From assembly GCA_039545315.1 (NCBI GenBank), contig BCIM01000006.1, positions 248,001 through 312,000 on the forward strand: a stretch of 64,000 nt of DNA, in the 5' to 3' direction. Below are positions 11,808 through 22,854 of this stretch, piece after piece. Within the stretch, counting starts at the first letter, position 1. Every line of letters begins with the position of its first letter. The stretch comes from Kondoa malvinella. Lineage: Eukaryota > Basidiomycota > Agaricostilbomycetes > Agaricostilbales > Kondoaceae. Both the position numbers and the translations under genes were made by a program. The notes beneath the pieces are model-generated. The model saw nothing but the letters and a program-made list of their open reading frames with translations. It had not been told where the DNA came from and ran no database searches.

Positions 11808-12131
11808 TTAGCTCAAGTCTTTAAGAAGGCGAAGAAGCAAGGGACGCAGGTTGCTGAGTTTAATATGGATGCATTCGGATTTTGAACTTGTATCAAAGTG
11901 AAACCGATGTACTCCCAACAATCCCGTTGCGACTATGTAGATGATGGAGACTAGGAGGGCGACTTCCAAGAAAATGCCAAACCACTGTACGCCGACAGCT
12001 GACCCTCTTCCATCATAGCTGCTCTCTATTATAGCTTGCCCAATGAAAGCCGTAAGCCAGCCAATAAGCCCTAGAACCAGACTAGCTCCAACCAAGAGAT
12101 TTGAGAAACGAAGCGTAAAATCGAACGGCAT
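11808..12131 (-). CDS. Small membrane protein, unknown function
   Basis: A 107-codon frame from ATG 12129-12131. It has a short polar start (MPFDFTLRFSN), then a hydrophobic helix LLVGASLVLGLIGWLTAFIGQ, a polar loop with DGRGSAV, another long hydrophobic stretch WFGIFLEVALLVSIIYIVATGLL, and a basic C-terminus. Two to three membrane helices are likely. I do not recognise the family. The C-terminal part after GVHRF loses coding character, so an intron or a different end is possible. It lies between two metal ATPase genes and is divergent from the PCA1-like gene (325 bp between starts), so a shared promoter and a metal-linked role are plausible, but this is context only. Confidence 0.5.
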   Translation of the reverse strand: MPFDFTLRFSNLLVGASLVLGLIGWLTAFIGQAIIESSYDGRGSAVGVQWFGIFLEVALLVSIIYIVATGLLGVHRFHFDTSSKSECIHIKLSNLRPLLLRLLKDLS

Positions 12132-12456
12132 GGCCGCGCGTGCGTTGATATAGCAGAGGACGGCTATATGAAGAGAGAGTCAATTCGTTATTAGTTCGTA
12201 GGTCGTAAGCAGCGGTATTTTAATTCTGAAAGGGTTATTGTTTGAGGACAACAAGATATATAGTAGCCTGTACATGTTGCGCCCAAACCGCGTGACATGT
12301 ATCGGAGCTAGCTCTTGTACTTTGCCTGTGACGAACAGAACAGGAAGACTGGAGCCGAAAGGGACAGCCTCAACATTGAGTCAGTAGTACACCGCCACCT
12401 TCCACAGCGTGAAGCAGAAACGTCTATTCACGGGTTAACTCAAACGACCGTCGAAT

Positions 12457-15400
12457 ATGGAATGCAGCAAGCCTCCGAACGTCTGGGGGCAAGTTGCGCC
12501 TGAAATTAAAGCTCCGTGCAAAAGCAAATGTGCGCCAGACAGCGCCTGTGGCGAAAAGGTGGAAACTGCTCGGGGCGAAGAGTTGGTGGAAAGCAAAGCA
12601 AAGCAGCCTCTGGTTGACATCGGTTCGTCGATTCAATACAATTTTCCTTTTTTACTGATTAGCTGTTCTCTAGACATGCTATGCTACTGCTGTGCTACTA
12701 TCTTGGTCCAGCAGCTGCCAGCTATCCCCAAAGACGAGATTGTCGTCAGCAAGTCCGAATTGGTTGGCAAGACTGGCACTGCAAACGGGTACGTGGCTTG
12801 CTATATTGCTTATATCCTTCAAGTGCTAAGACGTTGTGCCAGCCCTTCGACCACAATAATTGAACTCGCCCGCATTTTGAAACGTTGCTGTCAACGATTG
12901 CGGTCGATTTGTCCAGCAAACGATTGCTGCTTCGTTTCATTTCCCCAAGGTGTGGCAAGTTCAGTGATCAGTAATGGCGAGATTGATTTGAAGCTGGATT
13001 CCGCCTTGCCCCCCGATTCACCCTGCTTCAATAAGCCCACTTCTCAATCCCAAGTGACCGACTCCACGACGCGTCTTACGCTGGAAGTGTCTGGCATGGA
13101 TTGTGCAGATTGCGCGATGAAAGTGACGCGGGCTGTCGAGCGCTTGGCGAATGTCGATCTGCTTGATTTCAATTACTTCACCGGTCATGCAACTGTTACC
13201 CACGATCCCGAGATCACTACGGCTCGTTCTATCACAAATTTCGTCGCTAGAGCCACCGGTTTCGCAGTGAATCCTCTGATACAAGACGACACCAACGATC
13301 CTACCACGCACAACTCTCTTCCGCTCAAATTCAGCAAGCCAATACCAGAAGACGTTTTGAGCCGTTTCGACGTGAGATCGAAGGGTGAAGCTGGCGGTTA
13401 CATGGAGGTATCCTTTATGGCGAAAGGGGCGGCTGCGCGTAGTTCTCGGGAAGTTATGGCAGAGTTGGCTGCATATGGTCCGACCCTCGTCGATGCAGAC
13501 CTGATCCAGAAGGCACGAGATCGAGTCACCCACGATTTCAAATCAGTCGGTCTTCGCACGAGTGCAATCATTATTTTGGCTATCCCTGTTTTGATCTTGG
13601 CTTGGGCACCACTTCCAAGAAATCCCATCGCTTACGGCGCGGCATCAGTGGCTCTCACCACACTAATTCAAGGGCTTGCAATGCCTATAGTCATGTCATC
13701 TGTCCGATCGATACTATTCCTCCATCAAGCTGACATGGCTGTCCTTATAACTGTCAGCACTTTGACGGCATATATCTTCAGCCTCGTCGCATTCGGCCTT
13801 GAAGTCGCCGGTACACCCTTCGCTGAACCATTTTTCGAAACAACGGCATTGCTTATTCCTCTAATCTACCTTGGCCGCTTCATACAAGCCTCCTGTCGCA
13901 AATCCGCGAAATCCACCGTCGCGGCTCTTCAGCAACTACAGTCCAAAGAGGTCGTACTTGTGGTGGGTGATGGCTCGTCAGCTGTCGAGCAACCTCTCGA
14001 CATTCGGTAAGCACAGCATTGCCGCGATATCTGCCCAACTGACCTTCATTGTGCAGACTCCTTCATTATGGTGATATCATCCGCATTCGACCAAATACTC
14101 GTCTTCCAACCGATGGTACAGTTGTTGCTGGCACGGGTCAAGTTAATGAAGCATCTGCGACAGGTGAAAGTCTCCCCGTCACTAAGAAGTTTGGTGACTC
14201 CGCAATCGCGGCTACTCTCAACGTGAACGGTACTTTCGATTTACAAGTCGATTCTCTAGCCCATGAAAACTCTTTATCCCGTGTTTGCGCCTTGGTTCAG
14301 CAAGCTCAGAATTCACGCTCGCCTTATCAAGATCGGGCCGACCGCTTTGCTGCTGCCATCTTACCCATCGCGAGCACACTTGCTCTGGTCGCTTTCATTG
14401 CATGGATGCTGGTCAATCGATTTGCCAAGCGCCTGTCGCCCGTTGACTCCTTCGTCAGCGCACTCACCTACGCTCTTTCGATTCTGATTGTCAGCTGTCC
14501 TTGTGCCATCGGGCTGGCCGTAAGAGATCCCTCTTCTTCTGCTTATGCATGCTGTAGGCTCATTGATTCTGTTAGATTCCTTTGGTAATGTCATCGGCTA
14601 TGCGTATCGGTCTCCGCGAGAAGGTTTTGTTCAGATCAGCGGAGGCCATTCAAGCTACGAACTCGGCCGACACATTTATCTTCGACAAGACGGGCACACT
14701 CAGTCAAGGAAAGTTCTGTATCCAACACCAAAACGTAGTGATTTCCGATTGCGAACGTCTGCTGTTTGGTCTGGTGTCATCAAGTGATCATCCTATCTCC
14801 AAAGCAATTGCTCAACACCTTAGCATTGAACAAAGTCAAACATCCAACGATCAATTGTCAATTTTCGACAACGTAGAAGTCTTACCTGGTTTGGGCATCA
14901 AAACTCGACACGCCGGTTACGATTTATTGGGCGGCAGTCCGAAATTCACCGACACTCTGCAACACCCCTTTGTTAAACGACTGGAAAGCCTCTCCTTATC
15001 CATCTTCGTAGTTACTTTCGGCGGACGACTCCTTGCCGCTTTCGGGCTGGCCGACGCTCCTCGTGAAGATTCAGCAGCACTTGTTGAAGATTTGAAGGCG
15101 CGAAACAAACGGGTCGTCATGCTCTCTGGCGACAATCTACCAGCAGCACGGCGGTTCGCACGACTCGTCAACATTCCAGATGAAGATGTGGAAGCTTCCT
15201 GCACGCCGGCATCAAAAGCGGACTACATAAAGGATGTTCAGCAACAAGGTCACAAAGTTTGTTTCGTTGGCGATGGAGTGAATGACGGGCCTGCATTGGC
15301 TCAAGCAAACATTGGCGTCGCTATGGGTTCTGGCTCTGATGTCGCTATATCAGCATCTGGCGCAGTCTTTCTCAACGACAACCTACATCGTTCCGTTGTT

Positions 15401-15628
15401 GTGGCCGCTGACTTAGCAGTCCAAGCTCGACAACACTCTATCGCCGCTCTTGCATGGTGTTTTGTCTATTTTATTCTTGCCTTTTTGCTGGCGTCTGGCG
15501 TACTTATCAAAGTCAAGCTTGAACCTCAATGGGCCGGCTTGGGGGAATTGATGAGTGTAGTTCCGGTGATTGTGATTGGCTTGAGTTTGCACTTGCGATG
15601 GATCCGGTACAACCCAGCAGGTATTTGA
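12457..15628 (+). CDS. P1B-type heavy-metal ATPase, PCA1-like (Cd/Cu export)
   Basis: Metal-exporting P-type ATPase. The N-terminus is Cys-rich (CKSKC, CAPDSAC, then further CC pairs), as in Pca1. One HMA domain follows with SGMDCADCAMKVTRAVERL. Core: membrane helices at about 13560-13850, ATGESLPVTKKFG (actuator), ALSILIVSCPCAIGLAV then, after an intron at about 14520-14576, PLVMSSAMRIGLREKVLFRS (CPC metal site), FIFDKTGTLSQGKF, SSDHPISKAI, VVMLSGDN, CFVGDGVNDGPALAQANIGVAMGSGSDVA, and two terminal helices. The stop is TGA at 15626-15628. Introns: about 14009-14055 and 14520-14576, with one or two more likely in the N-terminal 400 bp (for example 12628-12673 and 12790-12840). The Pca1 group exports cadmium, and in some fungi copper; the substrate cannot be fixed from sequence. 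It is the last gene of the resistance island before transposon DNA. Confidence 0.9.
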
Positions 15629-15998
15629 TGGTCAAAGCAACTGCAAGTAATAGGATGAACATTGTTTTTGCATTTGGCTACTTTCTGTTTAAGCGGACGA
15701 AAGCGTCTGTTGTAGTGCTTTGTTTCATAAATATGTCATATGTGATGTGTGAACTCATAGATAGTAGTGCTGCATGCTAATTCCGGGTAGTTGCGCATTG
15801 AAGGGCGACAATATCGCGCTTATCAGTTCTCACCAGTTAATGCTTGGAACTAGCCCTGCAACGCAAGAGTATTGCAATAGGCAAATAAAATTGAATGAAC
15901 TTTCTTGTTAACATAAGAGAGGAAAACGAATGTGCAGTTACATAACCGGGCTCGACTCCGACTGTTGTACTTGAGCACGAAGCCCGACCATCACTACC
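15629..15998. other. Junction between resistance island and transposon DNA
   Basis: These 370 bp follow the PCA1-like stop and precede the first recognisable transposase coding. They are AT-rich with no gene. A transposon left end should lie here, but I could not identify a terminal inverted repeat or target-site duplication by eye. Confidence 0.4.
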
Positions 15999-18900
15999 AT
16001 GCAGGTGTGCCAGTGCGTTGACTGCTGCAAATCGCTGTACACGGACGAGTCGGATGGAACCACCAAGTCGGGTCGCCGCTTCAAAACCAGTGCATACAAA
16101 ACGCATCAAGTTTCCCTTCGCCAGCAACGCGGACCCCCTGTTCTCGCTGTTGTCTACCCTGGCGCAGAGTCTGAGGAGACTGTTGTGCCTCACAAAACGA
16201 GTCAAATCAGAGGGGTAGACGGTAAGGCTTCGACGAATCAATCTGCTGCTTCTCCCTAATCTGCGTCTGGAACGTGTAGACAAGGAAGGGGCTCAGAGGC
16301 GCTTCCCGGCGTTGGACTTGGAGCCAGTCGTCTCTGTCCTTCTCACCCTCGCGGTATGGCTTTATCTTGCATGCGGTATCAGCAGAAATAGCGCCTCCTT
16401 GCTTCTCAAAGCCTTTGGTCTGGTCATTGAACATATCTCTACTGCATTTGGTTCATTTGAAAGTGTGCCGAAAGATATCCGCACAGCCGTTTCGCAACTG
16501 GCACTGGAACCCAAAATTATACGCGTGATGGTCTGCTCTGGCTGCTTCACCCAGTACGAACTCACAGGAGCACCGCGCCTTTGTCCGTGGCGAAAGTCTC
16601 CAGGTAGTCGCTCTTGTAACACACCATTATTTCGGGTTCAGCAAAGCGGACGCGGCTTGCCCAAGTTTGTCCCGAATCGACTGTACAGCACTCAAGATCT
16701 GCCTGATTGGTTGTCTTGGTTCTTGCAAAGAGACGGAATCGAAGAAGAGCTGGATAGCTCGTTAAGCGCAGTGAAATCTGAAGTCATGCGGGATGTTTGG
16801 CAATCTCCTGCTTGGGAGTCAATGGGTGATTTCCGGTTGAAAAGCGGCAATTTGGTCTTTGGTATCTTCATCGACTGGTACAATCCTTTGACGAACAAGA
16901 TCGCCGGCAAGAAGATGTCACTTGGCGTGATTCTTCTCGTCTGCTACTCGTTGCCATACGAAATTCGCTGGCTGCCTGTCAATCTATTCATGCTAGGCAT
17001 CACTCCAGGCCTCAAAGAACCAACAGTCACTACCCTTAACCACATACTCAAGCCAACTATTGATGCTTTGCTGCGTTTTGAAGATGGTGAATACGTCGTA
17101 ACGCGTCGAGCTCCAGCTGGTCGACTAATCAAGGCACGCTTGCTACCATCCATCAAAGACGCTGTGGCTGGGCAGAAATTAGAGGGCCACGCATCTCACT
17201 CTGCCAAGCAATTCTGTCCGTACTGTGAAGTGCCGCGCTCAAAATTGGGTCAAATGACGCTTTCAGCACCTCAACGTACCAACGCATCGATTTTACGAGA
17301 CGCTGCAGCATATAAACTACTCACAACAGAGAAAGCAAGAGCGGCGCATGTGAAAAAGACGGGTATGCGTTGGAGCGAGATGCATAGACTCCCGTATAGA
17401 GACCAGCTGCTCTGCAACATCCTTGGTATGATGCACAACTGGCCTATCGGTATACTGCAGCACCATGCCAGGCGTAAATGGGGATTGGATATTGAAAGAG
17501 CCAACAATTCCGACGACTCGTTCAAATCAGCACCGGTTTCAGATAACATTATGGCTCTGGATTTGGATAACGACGAAGATCTGGAAGAAGAGGTTCAGGA
17601 CTTATTGATGGATGCGGCAGCTGATCTGCAAGACGTGGCCAATTCCCAGCGGACGATCTTTCCTCGTGAAGGCACAGCTCCCGTGGAAGAGGATGAGGAA
17701 ACGGATAGTACGTTTGTACCGGACGCCGACGATGAAGAAGCAGAAGTGGATGGGCCAGAAGAGGCTGAAGAACCGGTAGCCAGCGTTTTCAGTAAAGACC
17801 AGATCGCTCGAATTCGTGCTGCAATAGCAGATTCTTATCTACCGTCATGGATAGACCGACCGCCTTCCAATCTGGGCGAGAAAGCACATGGCAAGCTCAA
17901 AGCCGACAATTGGCATGTCCTCTTCTCAATCCTATTCGTCTTCAGCCTGCCGGAAATGTGGCTCCTACAAGACACCAAGACATCCTTGAAGTTGCTGGAC
18001 AACTTTTACGATCTTGCTGGCTGTACCAACATCCTGTTCAACTACACAACAAGTTCACGCGCTGCAAAAATTTTCAGCAACTTGTACAACTCTTATCATA
18101 CAACGCTCTCCGAACTCTTTCCTGGCGCTGGCCTAGTACCGAACCATCATTACGCTTTGCATTTGGGAATGCTCATGGAACATTGGGGTCCCTTGATCAG
18201 AGTAAGCGAGTTTGGGGGCGAAAGGGTTATTGGTCAACTACAGCAGATCAAAACAAATCACAAAACTTGCACGTCACCATGTCTCTGTCTTCACTTGACG
18301 TCGCTGACAGCCATTCTAGACCAATTCGATTTTACAGCGCTACGACAGATCTGCAGGAAATCCCGACTGATTGCCTTTCTGCAAAGCACTACTGAGGGGT
18401 CATCTTTACCCCTACGTCTCAAGACTCTGCTTTTGCCTGCAGTGACCGAGCCAAGTACAAGTTCGAAATGCTTGACAGGAATTGAGCGGGCGGCGTTTAA
18501 CAAGTTTGGACAATACATGCCCACGCAAGTGTATAATGGAATTCTCTTAATCGCTAACAAAACACGCTCACGCGGCAATCAGCTTCGACACTATACAAAT
18601 TTGCCCTATCCGCGGACATGCGAAGTTCTCAGCAGAATTGGTCAAGAAGCTCTCATTTTCCAAAAAAATGATCGGTCTATTTCGCTGTTCGAGAGGAACG
18701 CCAATAACGGGATTATCTGGCTTCAGGATCCGCGAACGAAAGAGAAACAGGCCGCCAAAGTGACTTCAATTTGGCGTGTCGAGGTTTCCGGATTTGTTCG
18801 CACCTTCGTGGAAGTTGGTTTCTTCGACCTTCTATCGGATATCGATCAAGCACTCAATTGGTGCCGCCGATACCCCTTCTTCTTTGTGTCACTGTTCTAC

Positions 18901-19041
18901 ACACAAAGCTCTCACACTGCGATGATTGAAGATTGCGATATTATCTGTCAAGGTGCAGCTCTTGTGAGGCCAAGTGGGACGTTTGGAATCAAGCAAGAGA
19001 CTATATTGATTGCAGATCTAGATCGCCGCCGATCAATGTAA
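15999..19041 (+). mobile_element. Plavaka/CMC (CACTA-like) DDE transposase gene
   Basis: The long frame 16219-19041 encodes a transposase of the Plavaka group seen in basidiomycetes. Conserved pieces in order: MVCSGCFTQYEL..LCPWRKSPGS (zinc-type start), NLVFGIFIDWYNPLTNKIAGKKMSLG with the first catalytic-type Asp, LGITPGLKEPTVTTLNHILKP, RLLPSIKDAVAGQKLEGHASHSAKQFCPYC with a second Asp and a CxxC, LCNILGMMHNWPIGILQHH, an acidic insert, KLKADNWHVLFSILF, and HYALHLGMLMEHWGPLIRVSEFGGERVIGQLQQ. An upstream frame from ATG 15999 (MQVCQCVDCC..DESDG..GRRF..YKTHQ) fits the usual N-terminal zinc motif but is in another frame, and a TAG lies at 16216-16218, so at least one intron or a lesion separates them. 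The main domain has no stop, so it may be recently active. Confidence 0.85.
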
Positions 19042-19199
19042 GAAATTACCAATGTATACTGCCCTGTACATCAAGATATTCAGTCGCTCCTCATTTCAAG
19101 ATTCACCCAACTCCACAGCCTATTCTGCGTTAATGCGCCTCACAACCGGTGTCGGGCGCTTTCCTTGTTTCATCGGCTGCCCTTCTGACAGCGGTTCTG

Positions 19200-19599
19200 C
19201 AGGGTGCGTTGAGAAAGGGACTCCAGACCGATGGATGCTTGATCATATTGGCACTACTCTCACCAAGGATGAACCGACTTGCGACGAAGGCAAGGTTGAT
19301 GAAGTTGGCAAAGGGCGGTTCGCAGATGATGATTGACTGCCACGAAGGCGAATGGTTTCCTTATCTTAGGAGTCCATGGCCTCGGTGAATTGGCCTTGCA
19401 TTTGAATCATCTCCAAACGCAATTCAGTTGCGGCCTAGCATATGTTGGATCAGTATGGGCATGATAAGAAGCACAGGCTCCCAGAAGGCCTTACAGCTTC
19501 GGTTATGCGCTTTGCAAAGTCGTCGAGACTCTCTCCAGGCAGTAAGGTTGCCATCTTTGCTTTGCTTTACAATGCAGGATACAACTTGACGGAGTACGA
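19200..19599 (-). pseudogene. Truncated copy of the transposon second ORF (5' end only)
   Basis: This stretch repeats 22184-22728, the first exon, first intron and part of the second exon of the ORF at 20713-22682, in the same orientation. About 143 bp present in the full copy (roughly 22301-22443) are missing here, with the joint near 19316, and the deletion breaks the frame. Homology stops at 19599 and about 19200. It is a dead fragment, probably from a second insertion or an internal rearrangement of the element. Confidence 0.85.
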
Positions 19600-20712
19600 T
19601 CGAATCTACAATTTGATAAGCTCCGTCCCTTAAATAGCATCCCAGAATACAGATGTGAAACCAAAAACTCATCTACCGCAATGGGATGTTTGTAACTGCC
19701 TAAGATACTGTTTTCTTCCTTGCAGCCTTGAAACCGTAGCAGCGTTGTCCATTTCCTTCTTGGTCATTAGATTGCTTTTGCACAGATCGCCAAACCCGAC
19801 TCTTGACACCACCTTCAAATACGCTGTTTGGACTTGCTCGGTTCCTCCGTCAGCGCCTGTAGCGTAAAGCTCAGCGATGTTCATTAACGCAATAGTTGTC
19901 CAGAATTTGCCGAGCCGGCAACTCTCTGGTAAGCCATACCATTCTCGCAGGGTTTTGCGAGGCATTCGCTTATCTAAAGCCAATACTTAATGACTACAAG
20001 CCATATCAGCTACGATTACTGGCAGCCCAACGGGCTTACTGGCGCCACACATCTCTCGTGGCCTGAAGTATACTGAAAGAGTGTAATTCCAGCACGTCAG
20101 GAGCCTTGAGGTTTCCGTCCAGGAATTCCGACATCATTCTCTCACACTCCATTTTCTCCTTCATCATTTGCAATCCCACATCAATTTGGCTTTGCCAACC
20201 GACTTCGGTGCCCCCGTGCTTGTCAGCGAAAACTTGTATAATGCGGTTGTTCCATGGATCGTTGGCGACAGAGTTCCCCAGTTCTGCTCGTATAGCCGAG
20301 ATTGAGTCCCGAAGACTCTGAAATGCCGCAAGAGCCGCAACAGCAGCAGTGCCCCAACCCGATAGGGGAGCAGAACGATTGAATGTGGTCCAGACTCTTT
20401 GTATCGCGGTAGTTTGAATTCAACCGGCGGGTGAAGCAAACCCGCTTAAACCCGCTATGCACAAACCTTGACAGCTGACATTACAGCTGGTCAATTTCAG
20501 ATTTGGCACCTCCTTTGCCCGTTTTGATAGCGCACAGGCAGCAAATCACCAAGCTGTATACGTCAAATGTCCCGATACGCATACAACCTAGGCAGTTTCA
20601 TCTTTTCAGTCAAATAAAAACATTGGTGCACCCATCTGCCGCACACAGCGCTCGTTGCAGACCTACTGGACTTGTGCTTCGTTGTATTGTGGCCCGGTCC
20701 GTCTCTGATCAT
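19600..20712. other. Transposon-associated DNA with decayed open frames
   Basis: No intact gene. Two minus-strand frames (19669-19983 with KRMPRKTLREWYGLPESC, and 20164-20439) have some coding character and may be remains of a second element protein. At about 20463-20525 a motif with TTGACAG and CACCTCCTTTGCCC resembles the sequence at 24709-24760 (listed separately). Confidence 0.4.
20463..20525 (+). repeat. Copy 1 of a TTGACAG...CACCTCCTTTGCCC motif
   Basis: AAACCTTGACAGCTGAC is followed about 30 bp later by GGCACCTCCTTTGCCC. The same layout and nearly the same words recur at 24709-24760 in the same orientation, just before the next ordinary gene. These may be related right-hand ends of two elements. 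No matching inverted copy was found at the left. Confidence 0.5.
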
Positions 20713-22682
20713 TTAATTGTCGACGGCCATGTGCTGCCCCTCTTCGTCCGACACGTCGGTTTCTGCTACATCTTTCTCCGCCATGTCCAGATCTCTATTG
20801 CCAAGCATTTCCTCATCCCCGTCTTCGTCTTCGCCTTCTTCTTCATTATCTGCGTCGGATGCATAATAGTCGTAGATTTCAAGAGCTTGGCCGTATACAC
20901 GTTCGAACTCCTTGTCTGACATTCTGTCTGAGTCATGCGTATTGGCATGCTCCAAAGTGTCGGAAGGGAAGGTGACTTTGTATTGGGCTAGCTTTTGCTT
21001 GAGCGGGCGAGAGAGCTTGTTGAACTGTTTTGCTTCATAATATTGAATGCCAATTCCGAGTGGTTGCGCTTTGTAAGGCGACGGCTTTGCATCGACAATG
21101 CGCCTGCGAATGCGAAACTGATCCCTCCGGCCGATCAACGCATGCTCCTCTTGGATGGCTTTGTCGACACCCTCCAACATAATATACATCTCATCACTTC
21201 GTAACGGCATATCGTGAACTTCAAAGGTGCCGTCCGGCAGACGTTCGTCGCTAGACATCGCTTTCGTTACGCACATATCCATCTTCCGTTGGGGAAATCC
21301 GTGGTCTTTCATATACTTCAGTCGCCTGAGCTTCAGCTGCAGCACCTTTTCTTAGCAATGGAACGAGAGATCGAGTAAGATGCGCACCCTATGCCGATTT
21401 TGATACACGCTCTGTTGAGCAAAAGCCTTTGCTGTACTTCCAGGCTGAAGGCGCTCGCGCTCAAAGATACTGAACATATAATGATGAACGAAATGATCGT
21501 AGATCTTCACTGTAAATTTGATGTTGGCCAAATAATCCAGATCGGGTGAAAGATCTGCAAAGGCGTGAGCTCGAGCTGCTTGTTCGAAGGCTGCTAAGAA
21601 AGTTAGGCGATGGGCGGAATTGTAGGCAGAGTAGGCGTTCTCGTCGAGTTTGGGATTGAAGCGCTCCAAGCCGTAACGAGCGACAAGCATTTGCATATAT
21701 TTGATGACAACGTGATCCACATAGATCAGTGATTTTGCATTTCTCGCGCCTTGCAAGCGGTAGTGAGAACCCACGGCGACTGTTTCGCTGGCGATGGAGT
21801 AAAGGTCATCCTGACCCTTGTTATAACGTTGAACAGCCTTGGATGAGGGGAATCGAGTGTAAAAGCCATTAACCAGATCGTCCGGGGGCGCAATTGGTGC
21901 CTGTGAATTGTCGTACAGCATCCAGAGCATACGAATGCACGCACGGACTGCTGCCTAGTTGATATGGGTTGAGTTGATTGCTGCTGGCAGAAGAATTAGC
22001 AGGTACTCACTTGATACCCTCTGCTGTCTTTTGGCGCCTCTGCTCTCATCATACGATACACATGGGTTCCTGGCTTGACCACTTCTCCCTTCGCCGAGTT
22101 CTCCATACTTCCGCTCATCTTCTCTACACGCTCGTAAAAATCTCTTGAGCCCAAGCCAGGATTTGGGCTTTTGGGCTGTTCTACAGGTTGAGTTGAGGAA
22201 GGGACACCAGACCGATGGATGCTTGATCGTATTGGTACTACTCTCACCAAGGATGAACCGACTTGCGACGAAGGCAAGGTTGATGAAGTTGGCAAAGGGC
22301 CCATTGCAGATAACTGATCGGTAAGCTCTGAAGCAGCTGCATATCCATTGCGTGATTGAGCTGATGGAGCAGAAATCCTTGCTGATAGCGAGTTATCCAT
22401 TAAAAGATCAGCGCTTGAGCCATTCTTGGAGTTCGAGGCCGCTCGGTTCGCAGATGATGATTGACTGCCACGAAGGCGAATGATTTCCTTATCTTTGGAG
22501 TCCATGGCCTCGGTGAATTGGCCTTGCATTTGACTCATCTCCAAACGCAATTCAGTTGCGGCCTAGCATATGTTGGATCAGTATGGGCATGATAAGAAGC
22601 ACAGGCTCCCAGAAGGCCTTACAGCTTCGGTTATGCGCTTTGCAAAGTCGTCGAGACTCTCTCCAGGCAGTAAGGTTGCCAT
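20713..22682 (-). CDS. Transposon second ORF (accessory protein), acidic tail, unknown function
   Basis: Multi-exon gene convergent with the transposase. It starts at ATG 22680-22682 with MATLLPGESLDDFAKRITEA, spliced (intron about 22562-22622) to ATELRLEMSQMQGQFTEAMDSKDKE, a short coiled coil, then a Ser-rich linker. After an intron near 21957-22010 comes a helical core (VRACIRMLWMLYDN, YMQMLVARYGLERFNPKL, YDHFVHHYMFSIFERERLQ). An in-frame TAA at 21352-21354 is removed by a 51-nt GT-AG intron (about 21333-21383). The C-terminus is very acidic (EEEGEDEDGDEE) and ends at 20713. I recognise no domain. Its position next to a Plavaka transposase and its own duplication suggest an element-encoded accessory protein. 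About 560 residues. Confidence 0.6.
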
Positions 22683-22728
22683 CTTTGCTTTGCTTTACAA
22701 TGCAGGATACAACTTGACGGAGTACGAC
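22184..22728 (-). repeat. Full-length partner of the truncated repeat at 19200-19599
   Basis: Near-identical to 19200-19599 apart from a block of about 143 bp (22301-22443) absent from that copy. Both copies share the same boundary word GAGTACGA at the 3' side on the plus strand, after which the sequences diverge completely. Confidence 0.85.
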
Positions 22729-22741
22729 GGTCGCATAAATC

Positions 22742-22840
22742 AAAGAAACAAGCGCCAGCGCTCAAAAGAGCAGAAGGTCAAAGCGAACAAAGAGCCAGAG
22801 TGAACAAAGAGGTAGAGCGAACAAAGGAGCTAGAGCTATA
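22742..22840. repeat. Degenerate minisatellite, GCGAACAAAGAG-type units
   Basis: Imperfect tandem units of about 18-19 bp built on GAACAAAGAG(C/G) and (C)AGAG, with several related copies running from GCGCTCAAAAGAGCAG to GGAGCTAGAGC. The repeat lies between the second transposon ORF and the duplicated PQ-loop promoter, and may mark a recombination joint. Confidence 0.65.
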
Positions 22841-22854
22841 GTCGCAGAAGCCGG

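Noticed and set aside
16018..16218. Separate small gene in front of the transposase
   Set aside because: It is in the same frame as the transposase and its sequence fits the N-terminal part of that protein; the TAG at 16216-16218 is more likely spliced out or a lesion.
21352..21354. In-frame TAA that seems to break the transposon second ORF
   Set aside because: It lies inside a 51-nt GT-AG intron (GTGCGC...CTGCAG) whose removal keeps the frame, so the ORF is intact.
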